Source: Folioceros fuciformis (taxonomy: Eukaryota > Anthocerotophyta > Anthocerotopsida > Anthocerotales). Taken from it: a stretch of 46,201 bases of DNA. A program made the position numbers and the translations under genes. Below are positions 10,043 to 20,900 of this stretch, one piece after another. Position 1 is the first letter of the stretch; each line of letters begins with the position of its first letter. The stretch is taken from positions 1-46,201 of the forward strand of contig JBNGIO010005751.1 in NCBI GenBank assembly GCA_049999805.1, in the 5' to 3' direction. The notes beneath the pieces are model-generated. The model saw nothing but the letters and a program-made list of their open reading frames with translations. It did not search any database and was not told the origin of the DNA.

Positions 10043-11162
10043 TCACTTGAGCCAAGCAGCGATGCCCTCCACAGCCGGAGCAGAAACGCTCTTGACGGTG
10101 TTTTCGAAGAGGGCGGCCACAAAGATCTCGTTCGAGCAGCTGTGTGAAACGGTCGACCCGCCGGGAGGTGAAACCTGGTCCGGGCAAAGGCCACCTCGTC
10201 AGGCTCAGATGGCGCTCCTCGTTTCGAGAGCGAACTTCTCAAACGCGTTTGCAAACGAGGTACTTCCATTCATTACAGAGTGGGCAGACCGTGGGCTNNN
10301 NNNNNNNNNNNNNNNNNNNNNNNNNNNNNNNNNNNNNNNNNNNNNNNNNNNNNNNNNNNNNNNNNNNNNNNNNNNNNNNNNNNNNNNNNNNNNNNNNGAG
10401 TACAATACCGTGATCTTGACGACCGATGGAGTAGGGAAGGCGAAGACGATAGCGCTGATGTACTCGACGCTCTGGAAGAAAGCGACCAGGGCCCGAACCT
10501 CCTTCTCCTCAGCCTCTCCAAGTTTATTGTCCTTGGTGAGCTTCTGCTTGATGATCGGCTCCACCTTAGCCGCGAATCCCGACCCGGAGGTTTGCTCCAG
10601 AAGTGAGCCGATGCTAATGAACTTCTCCACAGGCGCTGTAGGTGGAGTGCAGGTTTAGATTGTGCTGCTTTCGGATTTTAACATTTGCGGTCTGACTCAA
10701 AGAGTAACTGAGGGAGCGAGGGGCCATGGCATTTGAGGACATATACCTTTGGACAGGGCTACGAAAAAGGTCTCGTCATTCAGGAGCTCCTCAGCGGATT
10801 TCCCTTTCCAAGCTTGTAGGTGCGAAACAACGTCGGCCTCGAAGTAGGCTCCTATCCGGGACACTTTCACAGGCAATCCCTGAATTTCCCTTTCTTGTTC
10901 ACCTGAGGGAAGAGACAGTGATGCTGTCAGATATTGCACTAATTGCACATGATGTGCAACCTGTGAATTGCAGGACAAGAAACTCCTGGCATTACCTTGG
11001 CCTGCTAACAAGAGAGTCTTGGACAGGCCAGGGGGAGCGGTGATGCTGTCGGGGAAGGTCTGGGCCACTGTAACAGTCAGACAACATCCAGCAATCCAAA
11101 CGTCAGGAAGAGTGCATGCGTTCCAGATATCAAATTGCACCGGACAGCTTCATGAACTTACT
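10043..11162 (-). CDS. Chalcone isomerase-like protein (probable type IV CHIL)
   Basis: CHIL proteins bind chalcone synthase and improve flavonoid output without isomerase activity. The exons I derive are 11067-10996, 10902-10747, 10635 to about 10277 (interrupted by the N gap) and 10174-10043. A possible first exon contributes only the A of ATG at 11162, before a GTAAGT donor. Signatures in order are TFPDSITAPPGLSKTLLLAG, EIQGLPVKVSRIGAYFE, LQAWKGKSAEELLND and EKFISIGSLLEQTSGSGF, then a C-terminal ENTVKSVSAPAVEGIAAWLK helix typical of CHI folds. At the catalytic sites of true CHI, the Thr of the KFTxIG motif is Ser, and the Tyr and Asn of the YxEKVxEN region appear as Phe and Ile. This favours CHIL, or less likely a fatty-acid-binding CHI homologue. 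The N terminus and the residues in the gap are uncertain. Confidence 0.75.
10298..10397. other. Assembly gap of 100 N
   Basis: Exactly 100 Ns, the usual placeholder for a gap of unknown length. It falls inside a coding exon of the chalcone isomerase-like gene, so part of that protein is missing. Confidence 1.
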
Positions 11163-11922
11163 GGCTCTGCGTCGGGAGCAACACAACGTGTCGAGCTGCG
11201 CTGAATCCTTAGCGGAGCTGGGTGGTTTGAACCTTGAACTTCACACAGCCAAGGCTCTGGACGAACAGGTCGTAAATCCTTGATCTTGACTAGCCGCGGA
11301 GGGCACGCGCACTGTGCAGATGTCTCGTCGAGACGAGGTTTTGTACTGCAACGTGTGCCTGCATCCAGTTGAAGCTTCTCCTGGAGCCGTTCAACAACTG
11401 GTAGGTACCGGTTCTGGAAGGAGATGGGCCTGGGCCAGTCAAGGTCGCCAAGAAAGGACGTGTGTGATCCATGGATTTGAAGTCGTTGGCGGACGGTAAA
11501 CCTGTATGCGACACATACTTACTGGGCGGGTCCACCCGTCACGCTTTCGGGACTGTCTGAGGTCGTACAGCTGCTGATAAAATATCCAACGAACTGAACA
11601 CACCCTGGATGAGATAGGGAAGTTTCTCGAAACATCAGGTCAAGCCAAGAAGAGCACGGGTGCTCATTCTGCACGAGGGTATGCTTCAAATGCTGCAGGA
11701 ATTTATGCTTGGACATTATGTGCATTGATCCTGGCTCTCCCTCCGGCAAGCCATCGACAGAGAAGGCGATGGAGAAGGCACCAAGAAGGCACCGAGAAGG
11801 CACAGAGAACAAGTTCTCAAGTGCTCCATCTACGGTAAGGACAAATTACTCTGAAACCTCACTGCAGTCTCAGCCAAAACGGTTGGGGATCACATCATGG
11901 CTTGGATGACTGGCATCCTCCA
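11163..11922. other. Spacer upstream of the chalcone isomerase-like gene
   Basis: Contains the presumed 5' flank of the minus-strand CHIL gene. A GAGAAGGCA-like word recurs several times at about 11760-11805. Open frames on both strands are short and unrecognised. Confidence 0.35.
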
Positions 11923-12018
11923 TTACAGTGCTCTTGCTAGGAATGCCACGACCCCAACAACAATGCTCAGGACCACAAAATGGAAGCCGCCGTACTTTGG
12001 GCCGGCATCCTCTATCAG
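11923..12018 (-). CDS. Possible C-terminal exon of a small tail-anchored protein
   Basis: On the minus strand, an acceptor-like GGAG at 12020-12019 precedes an open stretch of 31 codons ending in TAA at 11925-11923. It reads an acidic start (LIEDAGPKYGG), then a clean single membrane helix (FHFVVLSIVVGVVAFLARAL) ending at the stop. That pattern is what a tail-anchored or small single-pass protein looks like. I do not recognise the family, and upstream exons between here and 12600 were not found, so chance is possible. Confidence 0.3.
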   Translation of the reverse strand: MIEDAGPKYGGFHFVVLSIVVGVVAFLARAL

Positions 12019-12612
12019 CTCCAAACCGTGCAATTGGAGGTGTGTGTGTTCATTTGGCCTGAATCCTTTGCTTTCATTTTTGGCCTAAGTCATTTGCACG
12101 CAGGGGACCCAAATGCAGACACATATGTATTTATAAAAACGTCTTGATTAAGCATCCCGTGCTTGTATCGGCACTTAGATGCGTTCCTGAGGGAAAGTAC
12201 TTAAATGGGAATATGGGTCCCGAAAGGTAAGGATGGCCTTGAGCAACTAGCCCGGGAAATCGGCGCTTACTGGACTCTAAATAATAAGATTCTTCTTGCA
12301 CCTTGGTCATCATCTACCAACACTGTGCGCGACGATAACTAGCTGGAATGGAAGACGTATTCAGACTTCTGCCTGTTGACCCAGGTCACTCTTTTCATCG
12401 GCATGGTCTCCTTTCTTCCGACTCTGAGCCTGCCGGCTTACAGGCGCAGCTCTCGGAAACACACACACGTTCATGCACGTGCAGGCTTGTTGCTTCAAGT
12501 CAGGGGTGCTTTGTGTTCCCCGCACCGCAAGAAAGAGAGATTTGCAGCGCCTGCCCGATCTGCAGCAATTGGATGTTTGTGACTCGTCTCCACACCTTTG
12601 CTGCTTACTGAA

Positions 12613-14859
12613 ATGGCCGTGTCTCCTGTGTCCCCAAGGGAAGTGCTTCTCGCGGACATCGAGCTGGTGAGCCAGGATGCACGAGCGGTGCAGCATCAAG
12701 TGTTGCAGAGTATTCTTGAAAAGAATGGGGAGTGCCACTACCTGCAGAAACTCGGGCTGGGAGGAAAGCGAGATTTGGACAGCTTCAAGGCCACAGTCCC
12801 GCTTTCAGATTATCCACAATATGAGGCGGACATCCAGAGGCTCATGGACGGGGACAAGTCCCCTCTGCTGTCCGGTGCCCCCCCGATCGCATTTGCATCC
12901 AGGTTGATTCACGTTTCGCACACCTAGATGCTGTAAGCCCTGAACGGAGGAACAGTGCAAACTCCGTATTATGAAGCTCACTCTGTACCACTGGCGTGTT
13001 GCAGCTCGGGAACTACAGGGGGGTTGACTAAGCGTTTCCCTGTGAGCTGGCAAATTGTTGCCTCTACTTCCCTCATACAGGCGTACGGATTGGCTGTCGG
13101 ACAGGGGTACGTCTTTATTGGAATCCTGTCGTTTTAGCCCTTGAATTCAGGATGTATCGAATCGGATAGGTGAGCATTAGGCAGTCTCTGTTGTCTCTGA
13201 AATTGTCTGATGAGGGACTTTATGATTGAAAATGTTGTGAAGCACCTTCCCAAGCAAGTTGCCGCCTGGAGTTGGAAAGGTTTGGTCAGGACTCCTCGCT
13301 GGAACGAGGAGCGACACCAAGGGCGGTCTTAAGGTCTCCACTGTCTCCACCATCGCCCTCTTCTTCCCTCCTTACATGGAGTTCCTCGAATCTATCAACC
13401 AGGCCATCCCCTTGGAGGTGATGCAATGTACAGATATCCGCCAAGCAATCTATGCTCACCTTTTATGTGCCTTGAGTCAAGCTCATGCAGTGGAAGCTAT
13501 AGTCGTCATCTTCGCCTTCTCGTTAGTGGAAATGTTTCGGTGTCTGGAGACGATGTGGCCAAGTCTGTGCCATGATCTCCGAACTGGGCAGGTCAACACC
13601 AAGATTGTTACAGATGATGTGGTCCGCCAAGCCATCTTATCCAAGGTAAGTAGCAACATTTGTCAATCTTGAGTGGGGTTGGCCCTTTTCATACGCCGTG
13701 CTTTGAATATGCATACGATAATGTGCCTGTAGGTTCTGAAGGCTCCTGATCCGGAGAGGGCCAATAGGGTTCAGGCGGAGTGCCAAAGTGAGCAATGGGA
13801 AGGCATTGTGCTGCGTTTATTTCCCAACCTACAGTACTTGTCTGGCGTTGTCACTGGACCTATGGCCCCCTTTGCCCCCATACTTGACAGATACACCCGC
13901 AAGAATTTCCCTAAAGTGGCTTTCGGTTACGGTGCATCTGAAGTGGGACAATGTGCTTTTCCACTTCCTGGACCCATGCTTGCAGATCCTGAGTTATTTG
14001 CCTTTTGGCCAAGGCATGTCTTTTTTGAGTTCCTTGTAGAGGATGGAGGGGAACATCCTGACACGCTCGTGGAACTGACGGACGTGAAGGTGGGGCAGAA
14101 ATACGAACTGGTTGTGACTACCTCTGCAGGTCCATACACTGCAAATATCTCTTTGAAACACTCTGTATGTTTGTTTAGTTAGTTTAAACGCATGGTCACT
14201 GACGTCACACGTGCAACTCAGGGCTGTACCGATACTCTATTGGGGACACCGTGGAAGTGACAGGCTTCTACAACACCTTGCCTATCTTCAAGTTTGCTGG
14301 TCGGAAAGGGCTTCTTCTGAGCATCAACACGGACAAGACTGACGAACGGGAACTTCAGTTGGTGACTGTCAGAGCAAGCCAGAGCCTTCAACAGCACGGG
14401 TTGCTTCTGCTAGAATACTCCAGCTATGCAGACCATTCCACCAGGCCAGGCCACTACATTTTCTACTGGGAGTTGCAGGAGCGATTGGCCAGGCCTAACC
14501 AAGCAAAGGGGAGTACCACCAGTGCACAACCTGTGAGCAGCGACCGCGCCAATGTGCGTCAAGCGTTGCAGGAGTGCTGTAACCAAATGGACTCGTCGCT
14601 CAATGAACCTTACAGGAGGGGCAGAAGAAATCAGTTTATTGGACCATTGGAGCTGAGGATTGTAAGAAAAGGAACTTTCGCTACACTGAAGGAGTACGCT
14701 CTACAGCAAGGGGCAAGCCTTGCCCAGTACAAGTGCCCACGGTTCGTATCCCATCCTGTGCTCCTGGAAATCTTGAATTCCCAAGTAGAGGAGAGGTTTC
14801 ACAGTTCTTTCCATGACTGGGAAGGGGTCCGAAACAGTACGACATCGGCAAGTTCCTAG
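12613..14859 (+). CDS. GH3 family acyl acid-amido synthetase
   Basis: GH3 enzymes adenylate plant hormones such as auxin or jasmonate with ATP and join them to amino acids, in the cytosol. Five exons, 12613-12902, 13005-13106, 13255-13645, 13733-14129 and 14222-14859, keep one frame and give 605 residues, matching the usual 570-610. The three nucleotide-binding motifs of the adenylate-forming superfamily are visible: SSGTTGG at the start of exon 2, YGASE in exon 4 and YRYSIGD at the start of exon 5. Other family landmarks are SGLLAGT, YAHLLCAL, RPGHYIFYWEL and the C-terminal FIGPLELRIVRKGTF and YKCPRF blocks. The start ATG follows an in-frame stop region and begins MAVSPVSPREVL. Substrate (auxin or jasmonate) cannot be told from what I can see. 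Confidence 0.9.
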
Positions 14860-15529
14860 CGTATGGCCTCTCGCCCGTCTTTTGGGCACTAGCATTCTAT
14901 TCGTCTTGCCATCGGGTCTTCCATGACGGTTTGGATCCATCTGGAGGAACAAGCTGCCCTCCCAACACAACACGAGAGTTACGGCTCTCCAGCTTTCTTC
15001 CTTATCCGCTCCCTGCCGTGCCTGGCCTCACGGCAATTTAGGAAGATCTGTGGTTCCCGACCTGCCGAAGTTCAAGCCCCAAGTAGCTTTAGCTCCAAGA
15101 TCTACTCGCATCAGTACCAGTGGTCCGAGCTTCTATGCCGCTGCGCACGTCCCGCTGTCTATAAATAACACCTTCGCATTTCGCAATTTCTTCGAATTTT
15201 TTCATCTTTCAGCCTTTTCCGTCATGCACCTATAACGAGACGAGGATTGGGGTCGACATGTTCGATCTAGTTCACTGCTCGTTGCCTAGAACACACGAGG
15301 TTTCTAGGTTTGAAAAGTTCACGCACTAAAAGTAGTCGGGGATGGAAAAACTGAACAACAAGACAACAAGTTGCGCTGAAAGACGAGGATTCGGGCAGCT
15401 GTGTCCACCTGGAAGTGCATCCCTTTATGTATCGAAGGTCCTGGGAAGACACAAGAATCATCCTCCAGTCTCTTCTCAAAACAAACACGACACTAAAGAT
15501 TTTATCACACAAATCTGCTATGTCTCAGG
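14860..15529. other. Spacer between GH3 and the copia element
   Basis: Probably GH3 3' UTR, then unique sequence. Short overlapping frames on both strands (60-90 codons) have no recognisable domain. No remainder of the SOS1 gene was seen here on the minus strand. Confidence 0.4.
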
Positions 15530-15879
15530 TTGATGGATATAGCTCAGACACTAAGCAAGCAGGCGTCCCGATCATGTCAGGTTGTCCTTCTGGTCTTACA
15601 ACTCCTTCCAGTAGGATCCCAATCTCACCGCAGAATCCCAATCTCACCGCAGGATTCCGATCTCACCGTAACGTAAGTCTATTACAATAACGAAGGGGAA
15701 TCACAAGTTTATACAAAGTAACAGACAGATTAAACAAGTAAGTACAATTAAGAGTCGCATGATGGTGCAAGAACCGTCGTGACTAATGAGGTGTAAAACC
15801 CTAACTAATTAAATAAACATCTCATCTCATCTCATATAAGTGCCTTCTAGACATGCTGAGTGCATAATCTACGGTAACA
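15530..15879 (-). repeat. Putative 3' LTR of the copia remnant
   Basis: Read on the minus strand, a purine-rich GCGGGTGGAG lies just before TGTTACCG at 15879, the layout of a polypurine tract followed by an LTR starting with TG. About 20-bp repeats of AATCTCACCGCAG type lie at 15614-15668, and GAGAT repeats near 15823-15836. The far boundary is not defined, and no matching 5' LTR occurs near 18000. Confidence 0.4.
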
Positions 15880-15921
15880 CTCCACCCGCACAAAAAGCAT
15901 TGAAGTTTGTAAACATCTTCA

Positions 15922-16260
15922 TTATCTTGTAGATGACTTCACATTCATGGTCATAGGATCTTTAAATTTTATTGTCTTGGATTCTTCAACGTTTAAACAT
16001 ATTCGAACTCCCAATCCCTCATAATGTTTATAATGTAAGTATTTTAAACATATTCGAACTCCCAATCCCTCATAATGTTTATAATGTAAGTATTTAGACA
16101 GAGATTTAGTTAACACATCAGCTGTAGTTTCCTTGTTAGGAATGTAGGTAAGGTGTGCCTTACCATCCAAAACTACTTCACTTATAAAGTGGTGTTTTAA
16201 TTCGATATGTTTGGTTTGAGTATGGAACCGAGGATTAGCCACCCTCGCAATTGAAGCTAG
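15922..16260 (-). pseudogene. Copia RNase H C-terminal fragment with duplication
   Basis: This is the end of a copia polyprotein: the RNase H C terminus with HTQTKHIELKHHFI, followed by a short tail. A 51-bp segment is duplicated in tandem in frame, so the 17 residues from KYLHYKHYEG to RICL occur twice. The rest of reverse transcriptase is not upstream, so it is not functional. Confidence 0.8.
15992..16093. repeat. 51-bp exact tandem duplication
   Basis: The block starting TTTAAACATATTCGAACTCC at 15992 is repeated at 16043 with no visible mismatch. The period is 51 bp, a multiple of three, so the copia frame is kept. The near-identity suggests a recent event relative to the decay of the element. 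Confidence 0.9.
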
Positions 16261-16626
16261 AATATCAGTATATAAAGTGGTTAGTTCCGTTTGTGTGTAT
16301 AGTATACTATCAAGAAAATTTCTCCCATCATTGCCCTAGCTCGTCATCAGTTAGGGTTAGGAAATAGAAAGCGCCACCAAAGGAAAATTGTGCTCATAGG
16401 ACCGCAAAGGTCGGAGTGAACCGATTTCAGGATAGAATTGTTCTGATGTGGCTTATGTTCAGGAAAAGAAACTTGCCCTTGGTTGCAGAGTACGGAAGTC
16501 TCGTAGAATGGAGGGTCAGGAAGAGGGCCAATTGACTCATGGTATAGATCTGAGCCAACAATTTGCTTAAAGAGACCATTGCTAGGATGCCCTAGCCTCT
16601 GGTGCCATCTGTAGGCTTCAATTTTT

Positions 16627-17160
16627 CTAGTCTTGTTTCCTTGGTGAACTGCTTAGGGCTGCCTCAACAATTTCCATGTTAGATGCATGAGCACATAATT
16701 TGTAGATGTCTTGGACAGGATACGCATTGATAGAAATCTGATCGTGACCACATCTTTTCATCGTACAGCAGGTTTGGTCAAAAACAAGGGTAAATATCTG
16801 CATCTTCATCAACAAGGCAACGAAGATCAGATTCTTCACCATGACAGGGACATGCAACACGTTCAGTAAGGTGACTTGTGATTTATCAGCAAGTGTTAGA
16901 GGATCTGTGCCTCTTCTAGTGACTCTTAGGCCAGAGTCGTCTCCCAAGAGCACGAAAGTGTCTGAAGATATTGCCTCATAGTTAGCAAAGAAGGATTTAG
17001 TGTGGCATATGTGCACAGAGGCACAAGAATCCAAGTACAAGCCATCATGGTCGACAGGATTCCGGGTAAGATAGACAGCCATGATGCCTGGTGAGGCAGT
17101 CATAGGTGCTCGTCTAGCGGTGGTTACAATGTATGCAGAAGAGTTTATCCTCTGAGGCAT
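16627..17160 (-). pseudogene. Copia protease / pre-integrase fragment
   Basis: An open stretch of 177 codons contains the retroviral-type aspartic protease active site as LDSCASVHICH. It continues with the LADKSQVTLLNVLHVPVMVKN segment typical of the copia protease to GAG-pre-integrase region. It is separated by stops and a gap from the gag part and the RNase H part, so it is a fragment of a broken polyprotein. Confidence 0.8.
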
Positions 17161-17463
17161 GTTATATGCCTTTTTCCAACATTCGTTCTCCTAGTCGCCT
17201 TGGATGCCATACCAGTTACAATTACTTGTTTTTCGTCTGTTGTTGTGTGTAGGTCGAGGAGATTGTGGACCACGGCTGTGTGACCTATCTCATTGTTGAG
17301 GATGAAAATGGCGTCCTCGACCTTGACAACGGGCCAACATACATGATCTTGTTGGATCTTGAGGTGCTGGCCGTTCCCCTTGTTGTGTTGTCTTGGATGA
17401 ATGGGGAGAGAACCTTTTTTAGCACTCCCTCAGCCTGTGCCTTGGCTCTTAGTGTCCCAGTCT

Positions 17464-17970
17464 TTAATAGACGTCAGGCATCACGAATTCTTTAACGTTT
17501 TGAGACGTGATAAAATCTTTGTAGGAGGAAGAGAGTGTTGTTAGGAACACTGCCGTTGCTTCAACTTCGGTAAGCCTCCAGCCTGCACTTGCCATCTTGG
17601 AGCAAACTGTTCTAAGCTGTGTGATGTGGCCTTGAACAGTGTCGGACTCTCCCATCTGTAGAGAAAAGAGACATTTAACTGCTGCCACCATGGTCCCCAA
17701 GTCCTCAACTTGGTAGAGATTAGCAAGTTGAGTCCAGGCTTGCTTTGAGGTGGTAGTCCCATCTACTTGGTGTAGCATGGGCCGTTCAAGGCCAGCAAGG
17801 ATCAGTTTCCTTGCCTTTTTATCTTTCTTCTTCCATGCATCAACGGCCCCTTGATTTGAGGCCGTAGCATCCAGGACCACTTCTGGATCAGTGCCATCCA
17901 CCACACCCATGAGGTTAGCCTCGTCGAGGACGGAAGTCATTCGGACAACCCAAGTGTCGTAGGGGGCAGT
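17464..17970 (-). pseudogene. Copia gag fragment
   Basis: A frame of about 165 codons matches the copia gag polypeptide family: YDTWVVRMTSVLDE near the start, then a lysine-rich AWKKKDKKARKLILAGL, LANLYQVEDL and VFLTTLSSSYKDFI. The zinc knuckle that normally follows is not seen. Its upstream end runs straight into SOS1 coding sequence, so the normal gag start is lost. Confidence 0.8.
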
Positions 17971-20900
17971 GCCTCAATAAAATACTGACAGCCAAGAAGT
18001 TCAACTGCTGAGGGCATAACTACCGAAACCGGTCGCATGAGTGTCTTCATGTCGATCTGCAGGTGATACAGCTTGGACTGTGATGTGCTGGCTCAACGTC
18101 TTCATGCACAAAGTACCCTTAAATTCTCTACGTACACAGGCAAGAAAGGAAACAAACCTCTACAGAATCACGTAAATGCAGTATCTCTTTCTCCCCAATC
18201 TCTCCGACCTTCTCCAGCTCTCCGACATATCCTGTCAGGTGCGTAAGAAAGGCACTTGCGACTTGTTTGATCCTAACGGCAGATAACGCCTGAAGGAAGA
18301 CCGACACAAATGAAGTGGTTTCATGGTAGGGGACCCACAACTTTGCAAATTTAAGCAAAGCTCAAAGGTGCTAACTTGCGGGGACATCGGACATCTTCCA
18401 AGAATTGTTTGGTCTCTTCAATCTCCATTTCACTCTCAGATACGACTGCCTCTGCAACCGCTGGGTCTCCTGAAATGGGCACCACACTTAATAAGCTCCT
18501 CAATCTTCCCAATCGGGCTCAAGTCTATCGCTTATCGATCCAAGCACTCCTGGTGCTCTTACCTTTCTCATGATCGATAAACTTAAGAAGCTGAAGTTGC
18601 ACCTGCTGATGAGCTGTAAGGAATGCTGCTGAACTGCAACAACCGAACTCCAAACGCTCATTCAAAACAGCTTGCAAAAATTTCTCGGGAATCCATCCGA
18701 ACTGTTCCCGGCTGAAATTTTTAAGGAACCGTGGGAAATGAGGTTGCGGATGTATTCTCTTCCAGTCATGCAAGCCATCAAGATCTTCAAGAGCATCATC
18801 CACGGATCTCATCAAAATTGCAGCCACTGTTTGTGTTATCCACCCTTCGTCCAACATCTTCCAATACGAGGCTCTGACACCTCTGATGAGGAAGGTACAA
18901 AAATCAAACAACTAAAAGAGTCGAGCTATGGCAGCCATCCTTTACCAATGACCAGATCCTTTGTGACATCAAGTCGAGAACCCACGTAAAGTAAAGGCGG
19001 GCAAACCAGTTGTAGTTATCACTAACCTTAACTGGATCAAATTGCAGCAATTCTCTCTCTGCAGACACTTACAACTTAAAACTCGTAGACGAGCTTCTTG
19101 AAGAGGCTCCTCATGAAGAGCAAGAGTTGAAGCCCACGACTCGTGAGGATGCACAGAAAGTTCCGCACCAGAGACACCGTTCAAGCAGGATAGGTACTTC
19201 TTGATAGTTCCCCAGTCTACAGGACCCAGCTCCTTATCTTCACTTAACGCTCTGAAAACCTCAAGACCTTTCGTGTACATCTCGTACTTTGCATAGCGCG
19301 GCAGAAGACCCTGCAAGCAAGAGAGGCATTTGAACCAGAACCAATAAGATGTTTGACTTGCAGTCAAATCCGGTACCATAGAGAAGTCTGACAGGAGCAA
19401 GGCAGAGATGGAATCCAGACTCTCCTCACCATAGTTGCTGAGGACCCAACCAGACCGAGGGCGTAGAGTAGAAACTGAGTTGTAGAGCCATTTTATGACG
19501 ATGGTCATAAAGACTATACCCCCTGTGAGAAACACGAACTGTTTAGTCAAGTATCAGTATCACGTAGAAAGACCAGAGACAAGGAACATGCCACCGCCAA
19601 GGACAAGAAAGGCTACCTGGGTTTGCGTCTTTCTCGATAGACACAAATATTGTGATGGTCCAGCTTGCATTGCCAAAGCGTCAGTGTAAGGAATATTCCA
19701 GCGTGAGTGCAACTTGCCCAGCATCCAGCACCTCGTACAAAATCTGGGTAAGTTCAACTAGGTTGAGGCTTACAGCCACGAGCAATGAGAGAGACAGCGT
19801 AACTGCTCCACGAAGCCCCGACCACATAATAACCGCAGCCTCTTTCCAGTTGAGACCATAGCCAAAATATTGGAGACCAGTGTAGAGCAGTAAAACAAGA
19901 AGTAGCCTTGAAAGCTGAACAAATACGTAAAGCATGACAAGGTATCCCCAATCACGCCCTGCAGTCGAACATTACACATTTTGAGAAACTCTACTGTTCA
20001 CCGTCGATCATTAGATCACAGCCCACCAATCTGTCCTCCGGAAAACTTCAATGGAGCTGTGTTATCAACCTAACGCTCTATTAGCCCAAAAAGAGTGAGA
20101 CATTTTGAATGCATACCGTCAACGCTGTCCCGGTTTCTCAAGATACTCTCTGCTATAATAACCCCACTACAGCCAAGAGTTTAATCAAGTCAGAACTGCC
20201 GGAAATGAATATACGTTGGAAAAACAACTACACAGTGGGTGCAACTGAGAATAGCCGCCATAAATGAATGAGATTGCACCTGAGAATGAAGATAAGCGTG
20301 TTTGCTATGTATGTGATCACCTCCCTTACCAAATTGATGCCCACAACAGAATGTATTAGCAATACCCCAACTACAAGATACGATGAGCCCACCAGGCAAA
20401 ATAGCAGAGCGCAAACAGTGACCAGAGATGGTGCACGCTCCTCTCATGCCCCTGCGTAAGAGCCCTTCTCCCAAATGCTGCAAAAAATCTGATGGAAGCA
20501 CAGACAAAGATAACCACAGATGAGCACCTGAGGTACGGGGTGAGGCATGTGGCTGGCTACATAAGGGCAGGATGGAGTACGCACATGCCAACTGTCATCA
20601 CCGTCAGGATACCAGATACTTGGCCACCGTGCTCTGCCTGTTCAATGAGACCAAACACTACTCAGAGGCCTTCAAGACATTGATAACAAAGGCACAAGGG
20701 TCTTGTAAGTAAAATTTCACTCTGCCGACTCCCTGCAAAGAAAGCCATATAACTAGCAGCCACTGAGAGTGGTATGTGTAACAGACTGTTGTTCTTCACA
20801 GTCCAAAGCCAAACGATGGAGACAAGCCCTACTGCAAGTCCCAAAATCACTCTGTACAAAGCACGCGCCAGAGATCAACCTGACATACCGTGGCCCAAGC

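Larger units (their letters stand above)
15530..17970 (-). mobile_element. Decayed Ty1/copia-type LTR retrotransposon
   Basis: On the minus strand the pieces come in copia order. First is a gag domain (17970-17464) with YDTWVVRMTSVLDEANL and NLYQVEDLGTMVAAV. Next is a protease region (17160-16627) with the aspartic motif LDSCASVHIC, then a GAG-pre-integrase stretch near 16620-16390 with WHQRLGHPSNGL and SVHSDLCGPM. Last is only the end of RNase H (16242-15922), with HTQTKHIELKHHFI and ADVLTKSLSKY. Most of integrase and reverse transcriptase is missing. The 5' LTR is absent: gag starts abruptly where the SOS1 coding exon ends. It is a dead, internally deleted and 5'-truncated copy. Confidence 0.85.

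Noticed and set aside
10205-10630. 141-codon frame spanning the N gap as one exon
   Set aside because: The part right of the gap belongs to CHIL, but the part left of it ends at a stop that a GTAATG donor at 10276 would avoid; the real C terminus is in another frame at 10174-10043.
13141-13169. Small GH3 exon reading MYRIG between two splice signals
   Set aside because: In the GH3 frame it ends with a stop, whereas splicing 13106 to 13255 directly keeps the frame and gives a normal length.
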